Part shown: positions 1 through 9,217 of the stretch, piece after piece
Layout: the number at the start of each line of letters is the position of its first letter
Position numbering within the stretch: the first letter of the stretch is position 1
Assembly (NCBI RefSeq): GCF_015191005.1
Contig: NZ_CP040442.1
Span: 3,100,001 to 3,164,000 of the forward strand
Direction: 5' to 3'
Length of the DNA: 64,000 nt
Source: Kaistella flava (ex Peng et al. 2021)
Lineage (GTDB): Bacteria; Bacteroidota; Bacteroidia; Flavobacteriales; Weeksellaceae
The notes under the pieces: generated by a model
Told to the model about the DNA's origin: nothing
What the model saw: the letters and a program-made list of their open reading frames with translations, nothing else
Databases searched by the model: none
Program-made: the position numbers and the translations under genes

Positions 1-353
1 GAAAGCATATTCTCATCAATATAATCTTTCAATTCGAGCGTTGGAATGTTCTTATTTTTAAATTCTTCAATTTCAACATCATGAATAAAAACAACGTGTG
101 CAATGATATTTTTGAACTCAGGATTCCCCGAATGTTTGTGAAAAATCCAATCCGATGATTTTACATGAAGTTCGATATTTCCTGCGATAACTAAATCATT
201 CGTCTTTATTTTACCAAAAAGAAAATCTGGCCCAGAATCAAAATTCCATCTTCCGAAATCTAAAATCTCGAGTTCATTTCCTTCCACATCAATGAAATCA
301 AAACTTTTGAAAATTTTGAAATTCCACAAATATTGAAGTAGTTTTTCATTCAT
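1..353 (-). CDS. DUF2851 family protein (partial, N-terminal part)
   Basis: The minus-strand frame is open from an ATG at 353 to the window edge, giving about 117 residues that begin MNEKLLQYLWNFKIF. This start and the following FGRWNFDSGPDF segment match the opening of DUF2851 proteins, which are common in Flavobacteriia and have no firm biochemical role. The C-terminal part lies outside the window. The gene is 60 bases downstream of bshA on the same strand, so it may be the last gene of a GH3-bshA-DUF2851 transcript. The family call comes from recognition of the N-terminus only. Confidence 0.75.
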   Translation of the reverse strand, partial: MNEKLLQYLWNFKIFKSFDFIDVEGNELEILDFGRWNFDSGPDFLFGKIKTNDLVIAGNIELHVKSSDWIFHKHSGNPEFKNIIAHVVFIHDVEIEEFKNKNIPTLELKDYIDENML

Positions 354-413
354 GGTCAGAACTCTTTAATTACAAAGTAACAAAGCAAATTCTGAATAAA
401 AAAGGTGAAAAGA

Positions 414-1547
414 CTATTTTTGAAAGTTATGTAACGTATCGGCGTACATTTTTTCGTAAACGGGTAAGATGTTTTTTAAGTCGAATTTAAGAGCTTGTTC
501 TTTTGCGTTCTTCTTCATTTGTGCCAATAGAGCATCGTCGCTTAATAATTTTATGGTGTAATTACTCATCGCTTCTACATTCCCAATCTCTGTAAGATAA
601 CCAGTTTCTCCCTGAATATTCACTTCGGGAATTCCTCCAGCATTGGAGCTTATCACGGGAGTTTCTGCAGCCATCGCTTCGAGAGCGGCCAGTCCAAAAC
701 TTTCCTGTTCTGACGGAAGTAAGAAAACATCTGACAATTGTAAAATTCGGTACAAATCGTTTACTTTCCCAAGCAGACGAACTTTACTGATGAGATCAGG
801 ATGCTCTTCTAAAAACTGATTGATGACTTCCATATCTGGACCTTCACCAATAATGATGAGCATTGATTTTACTCTTGCATTGACATTTTTAAAAATCTGT
901 AAAACATCTCCAACTCGCTTCACTGGACGAAGATTGGAAACGTGAATGAGTATTTTTTCATCGTCAGTAGCAAATTGACGTCTTTGGCAATCGGTGTTAA
1001 CTGTAAATTCACCATTGTCAATAAAATTGGTAATTACCTGAATTTCTTTGGTGATTTTAAATAATTGTAAGGTGTCTTTTTTCAAACTTTCAGAAACAGA
1101 AGTAATCGTATTTGATTGATTGATAGAGAATTCCACTGCATGTTTGTAACTTGGATGTTGTCCTACCAAAGTAATATCAGTTCCGTGAAGGGTTGTCACC
1201 AAAGGAATATCTTTGCCTTCTTCTTTCAACATTTGCTTTGCCGTAAAAGCCGCATAAGCGTAAGGAATTGCGTAATGAGCATGAAGTAAATCCAGTTTGT
1301 ATAAATTCACAACTCGGTAAATCATCGACGAAAGCGCAATATCATAAGGTTGATATTGAAAAAGTGGGTAGGTCTGAACGTTGACTTTATGAAAAAATAT
1401 ATTGGGATTGGTAATGTCTAATCTTGCAGGCAAAGCCGAACTTATAAAGTGCACTTCATAACCTTTATCAGCGAGCGCCATACCAAGTTCTGTAGCAACG
1501 ATGCCACTTCCACCGTAAGTTGGATAACAGAGAATTCCGATTTTCAT
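414..1547 (-). CDS. bshA: N-acetyl-alpha-D-glucosaminyl L-malate synthase BshA
   Basis: A GT4-family glycosyltransferase of 377 residues that joins GlcNAc from UDP-GlcNAc to L-malate, the first step of bacillithiol synthesis in the cytoplasm. The N-terminus MKIGILCYPTYGGSGIVA is the BshA signature, followed by a donor-domain EQESFGLAALEAMA segment of the GT4 EX7E type. The frame could open 33 bases earlier at 1580, but the first 11 residues there (MSNFNLKKINH) are not part of the family and 1547 gives the usual start. Bacillithiol is the expected low-molecular-weight thiol in Flavobacteriia. The gene lies 33 bases after the GH3 gene on the same strand. Confidence 0.92.
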   Translation of the reverse strand: MKIGILCYPTYGGSGIVATELGMALADKGYEVHFISSALPARLDITNPNIFFHKVNVQTYPLFQYQPYDIALSSMIYRVVNLYKLDLLHAHYAIPYAYAAFTAKQMLKEEGKDIPLVTTLHGTDITLVGQHPSYKHAVEFSINQSNTITSVSESLKKDTLQLFKITKEIQVITNFIDNGEFTVNTDCQRRQFATDDEKILIHVSNLRPVKRVGDVLQIFKNVNARVKSMLIIIGEGPDMEVINQFLEEHPDLISKVRLLGKVNDLYRILQLSDVFLLPSEQESFGLAALEAMAAETPVISSNAGGIPEVNIQGETGYLTEIGNVEAMSNYTIKLLSDDALLAQMKKNAKEQALKFDLKNILPVYEKMYADTLHNFQK

Positions 1548-1580
1548 GTGATTTATTTTTTTTAAATTGAAATTACTCAA

Positions 1581-3323
1581 TTACTGTTTTGTATTTGTTT
1601 TTGTAGGAAGGTCTATTCGTGAAGAAGGATTGAGTTCTAAACCCTGCCCAGCTTTTAAGTTGTCATTCACCAAAACAGGAAGTTTTCCCCAGATTTTAGT
1701 TTCACCAGAAAAAGCTTTCGCAGTTGCAATCATCGAATCATCATTATTTTCGTAAGAAACTAAAACAGTAGAGATTTTAGAAATATCCACATCTTTTAAA
1801 GCATAAGCAGAACCGAAAACGTTTAAGATTATATTTTGATTTTTACTTAAATCAGCCAGAATTTTTTTACTTTCTTCAGAGATTTTATAAGGTTTATACG
1901 CTGTAGAATTATCTTTATGAAAGCCGACAATTACTTTAGAGTTGGATGGAATCGTGGCGATTTCTGAAGCTTTTTTTACGATAATTGTGTTGTTTAGATT
2001 TAACTGATCCAGGAAAGTTTGATAAGGAGCTTCTTCTAACGGGACGTAATAATAGGTTTCCTTGCAATTAAGAGGAAGCATTTTTTTATCATCTTTAATT
2101 AAAGTCAATGCATTAGCATACATTTCCTGAACAATTTCTGAATGAGAGGAATTGTTTAAATCTTCATTAATGTTTGCTGGATTTCTTGGTTCATATTGGT
2201 TTAAACCTAAATAATATTTGGTCAATAAAATCTTCTTTACACTTTCTTCAACTCTTTGTTGCGGGATTTCTCCTTGGTCAATAGCTTGCTGAATCAACCT
2301 TTTTCCGGTCGCAACATCTTGAGAAAATAACATAATATCATTTCCAGCTTCGAAAGCCATTGCATCTAATTCGCCGGCTTTAAATTTGTTGGCAACAGCA
2401 CCCATGTTTAAGGCGTCAGTAATTATTAATCCTTTGTAACCCAGTTTGTCTTTTAATAATCCAGTGATAATTTTTTTAGAAATAGAAGCGGGAATTCCTT
2501 TCTTTTTTTCTAAAGCTGGAACGTACAAGTGAGCGACCATTACACCGCCAATTCCTTTATCCATTAAGGCTTTGAAAGGAGCGATTTCGATTTCATTTAG
2601 TCGTTTTAAAGAATGTGAAACAACGGGAAGGTCTAAGTGAGAATCTTTATCGGTATCGCCGTGTCCCGGGAAATGTTTTATCGCTGCCAAAATATTGTTA
2701 TCCTGTAATCCATTGGAATAAGCCAACGCAGAACTGACTACATTTGGAACTTCTGAGCCGAAACTTCGATTTCCAATAATCGGATTGTTGGGATTCGTAT
2801 TAACATCAACCACTGGCGCAAAATCCCAGTTAATGCCCATTCTTTTACAGTCTGCAGCAATTTTCGCGGCCATTTCTGTAATTAAACTTTTATCCTGAAT
2901 CGCACCAAGCGTCATCGCCCATGGAAATTTATGTGCTGCGGCAATTCTTTGGTAAACTCCCCATTCGGCATCCATACCAATCATTAATGGGATTTTTGAT
3001 TTTTGCTGGAATTCATTAACGAGGTTAATTTCTCTTGCAGCATCATCTTGCATCAAGATTAATCCACCGATTTTATCATTAACGACGATATTTCTTACCG
3101 CATTAATATGAGCTTCATCTTTGTTGGTATACAAAGCCACAATGAAAAGCTGTCCTAGTTTTTCATCCTGAGAAAGGGAGTTGTAGGTTTGGTTTACCCA
3201 CTGATTCGCTTTCTGAATTTCTGCGGGTGAAATGTTCTTCGGTTGATATTGTGCATTTATATTGAGGTTAAAGCAAAATAGCGCTATAATAAAAAAAGAT
3301 ACTTTTATCTTAATGTTTTTCAT
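1581..3323 (-). CDS. Glycoside hydrolase family 3 protein, beta-N-acetylhexosaminidase type
   Basis: A 580-residue exported enzyme with signal peptide MKNIKIKVSFFIIALFCFNL...NINAQ. The N-terminal barrel carries the NagZ-type motif KHFPGHGDTDKDSH near residue 215 and the segment LIITDALNMGA with the expected nucleophile Asp. This points to hydrolysis of beta-linked GlcNAc, probably from muropeptides. It is longer than soluble NagZ because of a C-terminal domain (about residues 390-580) of the kind seen in Bacteroidota GH3 proteins. The signal peptide suggests a periplasmic role. It is probably first in a transcript with bshA. Exact substrate is inferred from the motif. Confidence 0.88.
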   Translation of the reverse strand: MKNIKIKVSFFIIALFCFNLNINAQYQPKNISPAEIQKANQWVNQTYNSLSQDEKLGQLFIVALYTNKDEAHINAVRNIVVNDKIGGLILMQDDAAREINLVNEFQQKSKIPLMIGMDAEWGVYQRIAAAHKFPWAMTLGAIQDKSLITEMAAKIAADCKRMGINWDFAPVVDVNTNPNNPIIGNRSFGSEVPNVVSSALAYSNGLQDNNILAAIKHFPGHGDTDKDSHLDLPVVSHSLKRLNEIEIAPFKALMDKGIGGVMVAHLYVPALEKKKGIPASISKKIITGLLKDKLGYKGLIITDALNMGAVANKFKAGELDAMAFEAGNDIMLFSQDVATGKRLIQQAIDQGEIPQQRVEESVKKILLTKYYLGLNQYEPRNPANINEDLNNSSHSEIVQEMYANALTLIKDDKKMLPLNCKETYYYVPLEEAPYQTFLDQLNLNNTIIVKKASEIATIPSNSKVIVGFHKDNSTAYKPYKISEESKKILADLSKNQNIILNVFGSAYALKDVDISKISTVLVSYENNDDSMIATAKAFSGETKIWGKLPVLVNDNLKAGQGLELNPSSRIDLPTKTNTKQ

Positions 3324-3434
3324 TCTCTAAAAAATATTAGTAAACAAAAATACAATTTTTAATTTTTAAAATGTATTTTCTAATGGCATACATATTGACT
3401 TACAAAAACTATTAATCCTTAAAACCTTTTAAAA

Positions 3435-3953
3435 ATGAAAAAATATTTCACCTTAATGCTGATGGCAATTTTTAGTGTCGCAGCACTTAGTTGTGATAAC
3501 AGAAACAATGATGTTATTACGCAGGATAATGATACTTACTCTGTAGTATTGGATATTAATAACGTGAATTTTTCTTACAATGCGCAAGATGGATATTTCA
3601 TTAGCAGAACATTTACAAAACCTTTGTTTAATACTGATGTCGTTTTAATGTATAGAAAAACAGGTTCTGCTACTGATGGTTCTCCGGTTTGGCAATCAAT
3701 TCCTAGAACTCTTTATTTGGCAAATGGAAATGAGTTAGATTATGATTTTGATTTTACTAAAAATGATGTGATGATTTATGCAAGCGGAAATTATGATGTT
3801 TCTACAACTCCTCAGTATTTGAATAATCAAACATTTAGGGTCGTTTTAGTACCTGCATCGCCGGGTGGTAAAAACGCAAACGTAGATTATTCTGACTATA
3901 ATAGTGTTATTAGATATTTCAAAATTGACGATTCTAAAGTAAAGAGTTTATAG
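3435..3953 (+). CDS. Putative lipoprotein of unknown function
   Basis: A 172-residue protein with an N-terminal hydrophobic segment ending in a lipobox-like VAALSC, so it is probably a lipoprotein with Cys20 as the anchor. The mature part is Asp/Asn/Tyr-rich (DNRNNDVITQDNDTYSVVLD) and ends in YFKIDDSKVKSL. I do not recognise a characterised domain. It is a single-gene unit: the GH3 gene is divergent upstream and a clear hairpin terminator follows at 3981. Confidence 0.7.
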   Translation: MKKYFTLMLMAIFSVAALSCDNRNNDVITQDNDTYSVVLDINNVNFSYNAQDGYFISRTFTKPLFNTDVVLMYRKTGSATDGSPVWQSIPRTLYLANGNELDYDFDFTKNDVMIYASGNYDVSTTPQYLNNQTFRVVLVPASPGGKNANVDYSDYNSVIRYFKIDDSKVKSL

Positions 3954-3980
3954 ATTTTCAAAATTCTAAAAAAAATAAAG

Positions 3981-4005
3981 AACCACTGCAATTGCGGTGG
4001 TTTTT
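3981..4005 (+). terminator. Rho-independent terminator after the 3435 lipoprotein gene
   Basis: ACCACTGC and GCGGTGGT form an 8-bp stem (one G-T pair) around the loop AATT, followed by TTTTTG. It starts 28 bases after the stop codon. Confidence 0.85.
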
Positions 4006-4102
4006 GTGTTAAAAGTCAGGTTAAAAGAGAAGGTTTTAATTTTATAGTCGATGAGATTTTAGTAACTTTATACATTAAATAATTAATCAAAAATTTATAA
4101 TA

Positions 4103-4810
4103 ATGAGTGTTCACATTGCAGCCAAAAAAGGAGAAATTGCTAAAACGGTTTTACAGCCAGGTGATCCTTTAAGAGCAAAATACATTGCAGATAATTTCTT
4201 AACGGATGTGAAATTGGTAAGTAAAACAAGAAATATCTTTTATTTCACCGGACTATATAAAGGGAAAGAAGTTTCTGTCGGAGCTAGTGGGATGGGAATT
4301 CCAAGTATTGGGATTTATTCTTACGAGTTGTTTACAGAATTCGATGTAGATACCATTATCCGAATCGGAACTTGTGGATCATACTCTACAGATTTGAAAG
4401 TGTATGACTTATTGAATGTCGAACATGCAGCTAGTGAGTCTACGTATGCAAAGTTTGCGTGGGAAATTGAAGAAGAATTATTATCTCATCAAGGGAAAGC
4501 TTTTGGATTACTCAATGAGTCTGCGAAAGAATTATCTTTAAATTTAAAACCAACAAATATTCATACCAGCGATATTTTCTATAGAAAAAATCCTGCTCTT
4601 CCTGCAATTGCAAGTAAGTATAATTGTTCGGCAGTAGAAATGGAGGCGTTTGCACTTTTTGCTAATGCACAACATTTGGGTAAAAATGCTGCAACGATTC
4701 TAACGGTTTCAGATGTGATTCCTACAGGAGATCAGATTTCTGCTGATCAGCGGGAAACAGCATTGACACCGATGATTGAGTTGGCTTTAGAAACAGCCAT
4801 TAAAATATAA
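4103..4810 (+). CDS. deoD: Purine-nucleoside phosphorylase, DeoD type
   Basis: A 235-residue trimeric/hexameric-type purine nucleoside phosphorylase that cleaves purine (deoxy)nucleosides with phosphate. Visible family motifs are the start MSVHIAAKKGEIAKTVLQPG, the phosphate-binding GDPLRAK, RIGTCGSYS, the nucleoside-binding VEMEAFALF, and VSDVIPTGD holding the catalytic Asp. Length is the same as in Escherichia coli DeoD. The gene has no co-directional partner. It converges with ribA, whose stop is only 4 bases away, and no terminator hairpin fits between them. Confidence 0.95.
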   Translation: MSVHIAAKKGEIAKTVLQPGDPLRAKYIADNFLTDVKLVSKTRNIFYFTGLYKGKEVSVGASGMGIPSIGIYSYELFTEFDVDTIIRIGTCGSYSTDLKVYDLLNVEHAASESTYAKFAWEIEEELLSHQGKAFGLLNESAKELSLNLKPTNIHTSDIFYRKNPALPAIASKYNCSAVEMEAFALFANAQHLGKNAATILTVSDVIPTGDQISADQRETALTPMIELALETAIKI

Positions 4811-4814
4811 AGAA

Positions 4815-5417
4815 TTAATTGGAAGTATTTTCATCATCAAGAAGATGACCGAAATAATCTTTTTTAGTTTTTAAATAAGCTTCACTTTCCTTTGTAGAAT
4901 TCATCTGCAAAGGAATTCTTTTATTTAGACGAATATTACTGTCCGTTACAAATTTTAATTTTTGCGGATTATTAGTTAAAAGATTAACTTCTTTAACATT
5001 CAGAATATTAAGGATTTCAATAGCAACATCGAAGTTTCTGTCATCAGCAGGAAGACCCAGTTTTAAATTAGCTTCTACAGTATCAAAACCTTGTTCCTGT
5101 AAAGCGTAGGCTTTTAGTTTATTGATGATGCCGATATTTCTTCCTTCCTGTCTTAAATACACAATGATTCCGCCATTTTTGTGCATGAAATTCATTGCTG
5201 CGTCAAGCTGCTGACCACACTCACATTTCTTAGAATGAAACACTTCCCCGGTAATACACTCGGAGTGAAAACGTACATTAATAGGTTTTGTAAAATCAGT
5301 GTTTTTGGCAATAATGGCCATATGTGGCATCCAGTCGCTTTCTAATTCTGAGAATGCAATCATACGGAATTCCCCGTACTCTGTAGGAACGTTTGATTCA
5401 GCTTGAATTTTTAACAT
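4815..5417 (-). CDS. ribA: GTP cyclohydrolase II
   Basis: A 200-residue stand-alone GTP cyclohydrolase II, the first committed step of riboflavin synthesis. The zinc-binding cysteines appear in SECITGEVFHSKKCECGQQ, the catalytic region reads YLRQEGRNIGI, and GLPADDRNFDVA and NNPQKL follow. It lacks the DHBP synthase (RibB) domain that is fused to it in many bacteria, so RibB must be encoded elsewhere. It is the last gene of the minus-strand run and starts 11 bases after the preceding lipoprotein gene. Confidence 0.95.
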   Translation of the reverse strand: MLKIQAESNVPTEYGEFRMIAFSELESDWMPHMAIIAKNTDFTKPINVRFHSECITGEVFHSKKCECGQQLDAAMNFMHKNGGIIVYLRQEGRNIGIINKLKAYALQEQGFDTVEANLKLGLPADDRNFDVAIEILNILNVKEVNLLTNNPQKLKFVTDSNIRLNKRIPLQMNSTKESEAYLKTKKDYFGHLLDDENTSN

Positions 5418-5428
5418 GAAGTTGTTTG

Positions 5429-5884
5429 CTATTTTATGGGCGTTGCTGCCGAATCTTTTGAGATATTACTTTCAAGAAAAGTCATATTCGTTTTAATTCT
5501 AACCAAGTATCTGTTCAGGACTTGATCATCATCATTATTTAAATATTTCCTCAGAGTCTGAAGTTTTTTGTATGACTTTTCAAAATTTCGCTGAGCGCTA
5601 TTTCTTCCGTTGATATTGTAGTTTTCGATAGCTCCAATATAATCTTTAAGATGATATTTAAGTTTGGCTACTTCAGCGTTCACTGCATCATTCCTAAATT
5701 TCGGAAATGAGGCGATCAGATTTGTAATTTCTGAGGAATAAGCGATTAAGTTTTTTCTGTCACTATAGGAGTACATATCATTTTGCCCACTCATTGCACC
5801 AATCGGGGAAAGGTTTATTTTTTCCGCCGAACAGGATAAAAGAAGAAGCAATATTAGAATGTAACCAAAGTTCAGTTTACGCAT
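5429..5884 (-). CDS. Small putative lipoprotein of unknown function
   Basis: A 151-residue protein beginning MRKLNFGYILILLLLLSCSAEK, a type II signal peptide with LLSC as lipobox. The rest is mostly helical (KLKYHLKDYIGAIENYN, KSYKKLQTLRKYL), with no recognised domain. Its start overlaps the end of the DUF4254 gene by 8 bases, which suggests translational coupling and a shared transcript with ribA downstream. Confidence 0.75.
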   Translation of the reverse strand: MRKLNFGYILILLLLLSCSAEKINLSPIGAMSGQNDMYSYSDRKNLIAYSSEITNLIASFPKFRNDAVNAEVAKLKYHLKDYIGAIENYNINGRNSAQRNFEKSYKKLQTLRKYLNNDDDQVLNRYLVRIKTNMTFLESNISKDSAATPIK

Positions 5885-6491
5885 TTTTCACATTTTGATA
5901 AAGGATCGGATTAAGACTTTCATCATTGTACATTTTCATCTGTTTATACACCTTCATCTTAATATTACCATTCTCTATATCAAAAAGCAACTGATCAATT
6001 GCTTCAGAAAGATCTTTCTGTTGTTCCATTAAAACGTTTAATTTTAAAGAACAATTTCTTCTGTGCTCGTCACTTGCAGACTCACGGTGAGCTTCAAGAT
6101 TCATATGATAGACTTTTAATGCTAAAATTGATAAACGATCAACTGCCCAAGCAGGAGTTTCAGAATTAATTTTAGCGTCAGTATTTGGAGAAATTTCCCT
6201 GTATTTCTGTAGAAACCAACTGTCGATAAACTCTACCAAATCAGTTCTTTTCTGATTTGAAGAGTCTATTGTTCTTTTTAGCTTTAAAGCTTCAGTTGGA
6301 TCAATGTTTTCATCACGAATAATGTCTTCCAAATGCCATTGAACGGTATCAATCCAATTCTTAGCATACAAAAGATGTTCCAAACTATCTTTTGGATATG
6401 GATTTTTTACTTGGACTTCTACATTATCAGTAATATGATAATCATTAATTGATTGGTTGAAAACCTTCCAAGCAGTTTCTGTAAAATTCAT
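5877..6491 (-). CDS. DUF4254 domain-containing protein
   Basis: A 204-residue soluble, strongly helical protein. The pattern KNWIDTVQWHLEDIIRDENIDP, then IDSSNQKRTDLVEFID and the later histidine/arginine-rich EAHRESASDEHRRNC segment match DUF4254, a Bacteroidota family without an assigned reaction. It sits between tatA and a lipoprotein gene in a tightly packed minus-strand group. Synteny suggests an envelope-related role, but that is inference. Confidence 0.82.
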   Translation of the reverse strand: MNFTETAWKVFNQSINDYHITDNVEVQVKNPYPKDSLEHLLYAKNWIDTVQWHLEDIIRDENIDPTEALKLKRTIDSSNQKRTDLVEFIDSWFLQKYREISPNTDAKINSETPAWAVDRLSILALKVYHMNLEAHRESASDEHRRNCSLKLNVLMEQQKDLSEAIDQLLFDIENGNIKMKVYKQMKMYNDESLNPILYQNVKNA

Positions 6492-6503
6492 TAAAGTCTT
6501 TTT

Positions 6504-6710
6504 TTAAGGTGTCGTAGAGCTAGAATTACCATTTGGCTCTTCCGGTTTTTTAGGCTCATCTTCTTTTACGGCATCTTTAAATTCTTTGATACCAGATCCT
6601 AAACCTCTCATCATTTCAGGGATTTTTCTACCACCGAAGAAAACCAAAATTATGATTCCAACGATTAATAAATGTTGCCAAGAAAGTGCTAGTATTGTTA
6701 GTGTATTCAT
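6504..6710 (-). CDS. tatA: Twin-arginine translocase subunit TatA/TatE family
   Basis: A 68-residue protein with one N-terminal membrane helix (WQHLLIVGIIILVFFGGRKIPEM), the conserved FGGRKIPEMMRGLGSG hinge, an amphipathic helix (GIKEFKDAVKEDE) and an acidic/serine-rich tail. This is the pore-forming TatA architecture for export of folded proteins. TatC is not in the window. It is 12 bases upstream of DUF4254 and 33 bases downstream of the M23-like gene, so it is probably co-transcribed with both. Confidence 0.92.
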   Translation of the reverse strand: MNTLTILALSWQHLLIVGIIILVFFGGRKIPEMMRGLGSGIKEFKDAVKEDEPKKPEEPNGNSSSTTP

Positions 6711-6743
6711 CTTCTAAATTTTATACAAAGTTATATTATTTTT

Positions 6744-8327
6744 TTAATTTACCCAACCTAATGGATCGACTGGGGTACTTCCATTCCAGATCTGGAAATC
6801 CAAGGTGTAACTTCCATCAAAATCCTCTCCAATTAAACCTATTGATGTTCCCGCTGAAACCTGTTGGTTTGCTGAAACCATGGTGCTCGAAAGGTTTGCG
6901 TAGATGGTAAAGTAATCACCATGTTTTACAATCACTGTTTTAGATCCATCTGCAGAAGCAACGATACGGGAAACAGTTCCTGGTGCCACACATTTTGCAA
7001 CAGTCCCTTTTGTAACGGCAATCTTAATACCATTATTTTCTTCTACAATATTTTTAAAAACTGGGTGAGGTTGTCTTCCAAAGCGGTGAGTGATTGTTCC
7101 ATAAGCTGGCATTCCCATTTTACCGCGGTTTGCAGCGAAATTATTTCCTACAGATGCTGAAACTCCATAATTGGTCATGGCTTTTGTTTCTGCCGCTTTC
7201 TTTTCATCATCATTTTTCTTCGTCATTGTCGCTTCTGCTACTCTGGCTGAAGCCGCTCTGTCAGCTGCGGCTTTTGCATTTGCTGCTGCTTCTGCCGCAT
7301 CTTTTGCTGCTGCAAGACGACGGGATTCAGCTCTCTCTGCATCCGCTGCTTTTTTAGAATCTTCTGACTTTTTCGCATCAGCTGCTGCGGCAATTTTTGA
7401 TTTCTCGGCTTCGTCGGCTGCTTTTCGGTCAGAAATATCTTTTAATCTTTTCGCTTCGTCATCCGCTTTCTTTTTTTCTAAAGCTAAAGCTTCCATTCGT
7501 GCTTTATTCTCAGCTTCGATTCTTGCTTTTTCTTTTTCCGCTGCGATTTTTGCGAGACGAATTTTTTCAGCTTCGATCTTCTTGTTTTCTTCTTCTTTTA
7601 CTTTAGCAATTCTAATTTCTTCCGCGATAATCGAACGAATTTGACCTTCTAACTGTTTAGATTCGGCTTGTTTTTGCTTCAATTCTCCCGTAAGCTGAAC
7701 TTCGTTTTTCTTAAATTCTTCTAAAAGAGATTGTTTTGTTTTTTTCTCAGCTTCAATAGTTAACAAATCTTTTTGCTGATTCGAAAGAATCATTTCTTTA
7801 TCCTTTACAGACTTCTGTTTTAAGGTAATGTTCTCTTGAAGTACTTTCGCTGCCGTTGAAATTTCCGCTGCTTTTTTATCTTGATAATCTGAGTAATCTT
7901 TTAAATACTGAACTCTTCTAAGTGCTTCTCCTAAATTTTTAGAGGATAAAATAAAAGTCACTTTATTCTGTGCTCCTTTATTTTTATATGCTTTTACTAA
8001 AACTTCTGAGTAATTTTTTCTGAGTACAGCAAGTTCCCGATTTTGGCGATTAATTTCTAATTGACGTAAATAAATTTCGTCTTCTATTAATCTTTTTTCC
8101 TTTTGTGTATTGGTGTAAACTTTTTCGCGAAGTCCAATTTTCTTTTCTACTTCGTTCAAATAAGCAACAGAAAGTTTAGATTGTTGTTGGGTTTTAGCCA
8201 AGTTAACATTGATGTTCGAAATTTGTTTTTTCAGTTCCGCATTCTGCTTTTGAAGTTGTTCTTTTTTCTGCCCAGAAAAAAAAGCGAACAGAAAAATTCC
8301 TATTAAAAAGCTTAGTCTTTTAATCAT
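6744..8327 (-). CDS. EnvC-like murein hydrolase activator with degenerate M23/LytM domain
   Basis: A 527-residue exported protein: signal peptide, a long coiled coil (about residues 20-390, very rich in Lys, Glu and Ala), then a C-terminal LytM/M23 fold (about 400-527). The metal ligands of active LytM are absent: the H-x-G-x-D site reads NNGIKI, YAHL reads YANL and the final HxH site reads TLDFQIW. It therefore resembles EnvC, a non-catalytic activator of cell-division amidases. It overlaps the DUF4292 gene by 4 bases. Activity on an amidase is inferred from the family. The long plus-strand frames opposite are shadows of its repetitive coding sequence. Confidence 0.85.
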   Translation of the reverse strand: MIKRLSFLIGIFLFAFFSGQKKEQLQKQNAELKKQISNINVNLAKTQQQSKLSVAYLNEVEKKIGLREKVYTNTQKEKRLIEDEIYLRQLEINRQNRELAVLRKNYSEVLVKAYKNKGAQNKVTFILSSKNLGEALRRVQYLKDYSDYQDKKAAEISTAAKVLQENITLKQKSVKDKEMILSNQQKDLLTIEAEKKTKQSLLEEFKKNEVQLTGELKQKQAESKQLEGQIRSIIAEEIRIAKVKEEENKKIEAEKIRLAKIAAEKEKARIEAENKARMEALALEKKKADDEAKRLKDISDRKAADEAEKSKIAAAADAKKSEDSKKAADAERAESRRLAAAKDAAEAAANAKAAADRAASARVAEATMTKKNDDEKKAAETKAMTNYGVSASVGNNFAANRGKMGMPAYGTITHRFGRQPHPVFKNIVEENNGIKIAVTKGTVAKCVAPGTVSRIVASADGSKTVIVKHGDYFTIYANLSSTMVSANQQVSAGTSIGLIGEDFDGSYTLDFQIWNGSTPVDPLGWVN

Positions 8328-9118
8328 TTGATCTCAGTTTTCGTATAATTATTGGGAACGGAATAAGGTGCATCCATTTTTGAACTGTCAAATTTCGTAT
8401 TTTCCAGTAAAATCTGGCCGTTTTTTGATCCTTTTATTATTATTTTAACATTTTTCGGAAGTTTAGTATTTTCAAAATTCTCCCAGTTAGAATAAGAAAC
8501 TTCCAGTTGATCCGGCGCATCTAGTTTTTGCAAAGAAACATTTTCTAAATCCATTGCATCATTATAAGACAATGAAGCTGAATATTCAGAAACCGCTCCA
8601 TTAGTTTGGAAACTTAAATTTTTAATGGAAGTTAAAACATAACCTTGTGCATTTTTAGTCAATTTAAAATCCTTGTCATTAACAGGAATAAATGTCCTGC
8701 CTAATAATAGATTTTGAAAAGCTCCATAATCTATAAAATCGACATTCAAGAGTGAATTTAAATAAGAAAAATCAGATTCAATATAAGTCTTATTTAATTT
8801 TTCGTACCCTTTAATTCCTTCAGGAGTAGCGATTCCTCTTCCAACATTTAGGAAAATAGCAACCATATTAATCCAAACTTTTTTGTCTTTTTCAATATAA
8901 ATGGTCGCATCTAAAGGAGGAATAAACTTGCCCGTTTCTGCAGTAATTCTGGAATTGATTTTAAGTTGCTGAAAATCTGCTTTTTCATTAATCTTGTTGA
9001 AGAAATTCGCGTTGGAAGCAATGGGTGTATTCGTACTGATTGGATTTTCAACAGCTGTTTTTGTTTTACAAGAAATCAGCGCTATCATTAATGCGGATGC
9101 AAGAATATATTTTTTCAT
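8324..9118 (-). CDS. DUF4292 family lipoprotein
   Basis: A 264-residue putative lipoprotein: MKKYILASALMIALISCKTK has a lipobox (LISC). The mature part shows the DUF4292 pattern with KINSRITAETGKFIPPLDATIYIEKDKKVW near residues 53-82 and VGRGIATPEGIKGYEKLNKTYIE further on. DUF4292 proteins resemble LolA/LolB-like beta folds and occur beside EnvC-like genes in Bacteroidota; transport of lipoproteins is only a guess. The 4-base overlap with the EnvC-like gene indicates translational coupling. Confidence 0.82.
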   Translation of the reverse strand: MKKYILASALMIALISCKTKTAVENPISTNTPIASNANFFNKINEKADFQQLKINSRITAETGKFIPPLDATIYIEKDKKVWINMVAIFLNVGRGIATPEGIKGYEKLNKTYIESDFSYLNSLLNVDFIDYGAFQNLLLGRTFIPVNDKDFKLTKNAQGYVLTSIKNLSFQTNGAVSEYSASLSYNDAMDLENVSLQKLDAPDQLEVSYSNWENFENTKLPKNVKIIIKGSKNGQILLENTKFDSSKMDAPYSVPNNYTKTEIK

Positions 9119-9162
9119 TTGACTTTTTATTTAAACTTTTCAAGAAAGTTTACAATATTAAC

Positions 9163-9199
9163 GCCAAACCACACAAATTGTTTTGTGTGGTTTATGGCG
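9163..9199 (-). terminator. Hairpin terminator after the nucleotidyltransferase gene
   Basis: AACCACACAAA pairs with TTTGTGTGGTT around TTGT, and the outer GCC/GGC can extend the stem. It lies between the stop of the 9218 gene and the DUF4292 start. There is no long U tract, so it may be a weak terminator or processing site. Confidence 0.6.
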
Positions 9200-9217
9200 C
9201 ATTATTTTGATATTGTT

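Noticed and set aside
7171..7644. Long plus-strand frame opposite the EnvC-like gene
   Set aside because: It is a shadow of the repetitive Lys/Glu/Ala coiled-coil coding sequence and gives a Ser/Ala/Phe-rich translation without family resemblance.
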